Below the pieces are notes generated by a model. That model searched no databases, was not told the origin of the DNA, and saw nothing but the letters and a program-made list of their open reading frames with translations. A program made the translations under genes and the position numbers. Of a stretch of 64,000 bases of DNA, positions 63,518-64,000 are shown one piece after another; the stretch's first letter is position 1; each line of letters opens with the position of its first letter. The DNA comes from Flaviramulus sp. BrNp1-15 (GTDB lineage: Bacteria; Bacteroidota; Bacteroidia; Flavobacteriales; Flavobacteriaceae). The DNA is taken from positions 480,471 to 544,470 of the forward strand of contig NZ_CP092099.1 in NCBI RefSeq assembly GCF_022259695.1, in the 5' to 3' direction.

Positions 63518-64000
63518 TTAAAGGTGTATATGTTCTTTTATAGTGGTTTCAATACTATGTATTAAATTTTCTTTATTGGTAAAGGTAGATAATTTTATAG
63601 GTTTATGTACTGTAAATTTAACATGAGCACCTAAACCCATAGGGAATTTACCGTAACGTAATGTTTTCCATGAATTATTTATAGTTATAGGAAGTATTGT
63701 TGCAGACGGAATATTTTCGAATAAAGTTAATAACCCTTTCTTTTGAAATGCTTTGGGTACTCCTGTTTTACTTCGTGTACCTTCTGGAAAAATAACAGCG
63801 GCACGCTTAGTTGTTTCAATATAATTAGAAAAGTCTTCAATAGCTTTTACCGCTTCTTTAGGTTTTTTTCGGTCTATTAATACCGAACCTCCGTGGCGTA
63901 AATTATAGGAGACACTTGGTATGCCTTTTCCTAATTCTTTTTTACTAATAAATTTCACATGATGTTTACGCAAATACCAAATAAGCGGAGGGATATCATA
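63518..64000 (-). CDS. 1-acyl-sn-glycerol-3-phosphate acyltransferase (5' end missing)
   Basis: The frame stays open to the window edge, beyond a TTG at 63973, so the gene begins outside; 160 residues are visible. It starts with YDIPPLIWYLRKHHVKF, whose Asp should be the end of motif I (NHxxxxD). Motif II reads SYNLRHGGSVLIDR and motif III is an intact FPEGTRSKTG. Motif IV is near ILPITINNSW. It is likely cotranscribed with the acyl-ACP desaturase 9 bases downstream, coupling acyl transfer with desaturation. Confidence 0.92.
   Translation of the reverse strand, partial: YDIPPLIWYLRKHHVKFISKKELGKGIPSVSYNLRHGGSVLIDRKKPKEAVKAIEDFSNYIETTKRAAVIFPEGTRSKTGVPKAFQKKGLLTLFENIPSATILPITINNSWKTLRYGKFPMGLGAHVKFTVHKPIKLSTFTNKENLIHSIETTIKEHIHL

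Noticed and set aside
1-64000. CRISPR array, tRNA or rRNA genes, prophage
   Set aside because: No regularly spaced direct repeats of CRISPR type, no cloverleaf candidate and no phage structural or integrase gene were recognised in any gap.

Overview
The window is a stretch of chromosome from a member of the Flavobacteriaceae (phylum Bacteroidota). The reasons are: AT-rich DNA with dense, short-spaced genes; a gliding-motility lipoprotein gene (gldH); two proteins with type IX secretion tails (a type A tail on an M4 protease and a type B gliding-associated tail on an 840-residue protein); a fused hemC-hemD; a HU-CCDC81/SPOR protein; and promoters that fit the Bacteroidota pattern TTG-N19/20-TAnnTTTG rather than the E. 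coli one. Oxygen-dependent enzymes (HemF, an acyl-ACP desaturase, TrhO) suggest an aerobe. No tRNA, rRNA, CRISPR array, transposase or prophage was recognised.

Layout. 1-2.2 kb: the end of atpA and all of atpG, separated by a frameshifted four-helix-bundle gene bounded by inverted arrays of a 7-base repeat. 2.3-9.3 kb: an envelope cluster (lipoprotein, lipid-linked sugar flippase, dut, sugar nucleotidyltransferase, TPR protein, DUF4292 lipoprotein, EnvC-like protein). 9.4-14 kb: thioesterase, HU/SPOR protein, dprA, trpS, plsC. 14-17.8 kb: ECF sigma factor with a membrane-anchored beta-barrel partner, a lipoprotein, recA. 18-20.6 kb: a trhO-trhP-ferredoxin operon that would hydroxylate U34 of tRNA. 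20.7-24.8 kb: ricT, gldH and a class A penicillin-binding protein. 24.8-40 kb: acetoacetyl-CoA synthetase, a double ABC ATPase, a large secreted M4 protease, then a minus-strand run (exonuclease, serine hydrolase, DUF4442 protein, alkyltransferase, CNNM transporter, T9SS cargo).

40-53 kb is a haem locus. hemA-hemCD-hemE-(GNAT, EI24, GNAT)-hemF-hemB run on the minus strand. A divergent AraC regulator, a small ORF and a ThuA-like gene lie on the plus strand, followed further on by hemH and hemJ. Together these give every step from glutamyl-tRNA to protohaem except HemL. 53-64 kb holds a HAMP sensor kinase, an enoyl-CoA hydratase, a one-gene cassette with inverted hairpin ends, a two-component pair, a radical SAM protein, a small secreted protein with a duplicated promoter, an AraC regulator, an HD hydrolase, an acyl-ACP desaturase and the edge of a second PlsC.

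The features least explained by ordinary annotation are non-coding: the heptad-bounded insertion in the atp operon, the lipoprotein cassette at 55.3-56.2 kb, twin promoters near 60.35 and 60.75 kb with identical geometry, and several families of dispersed intergenic hairpins.
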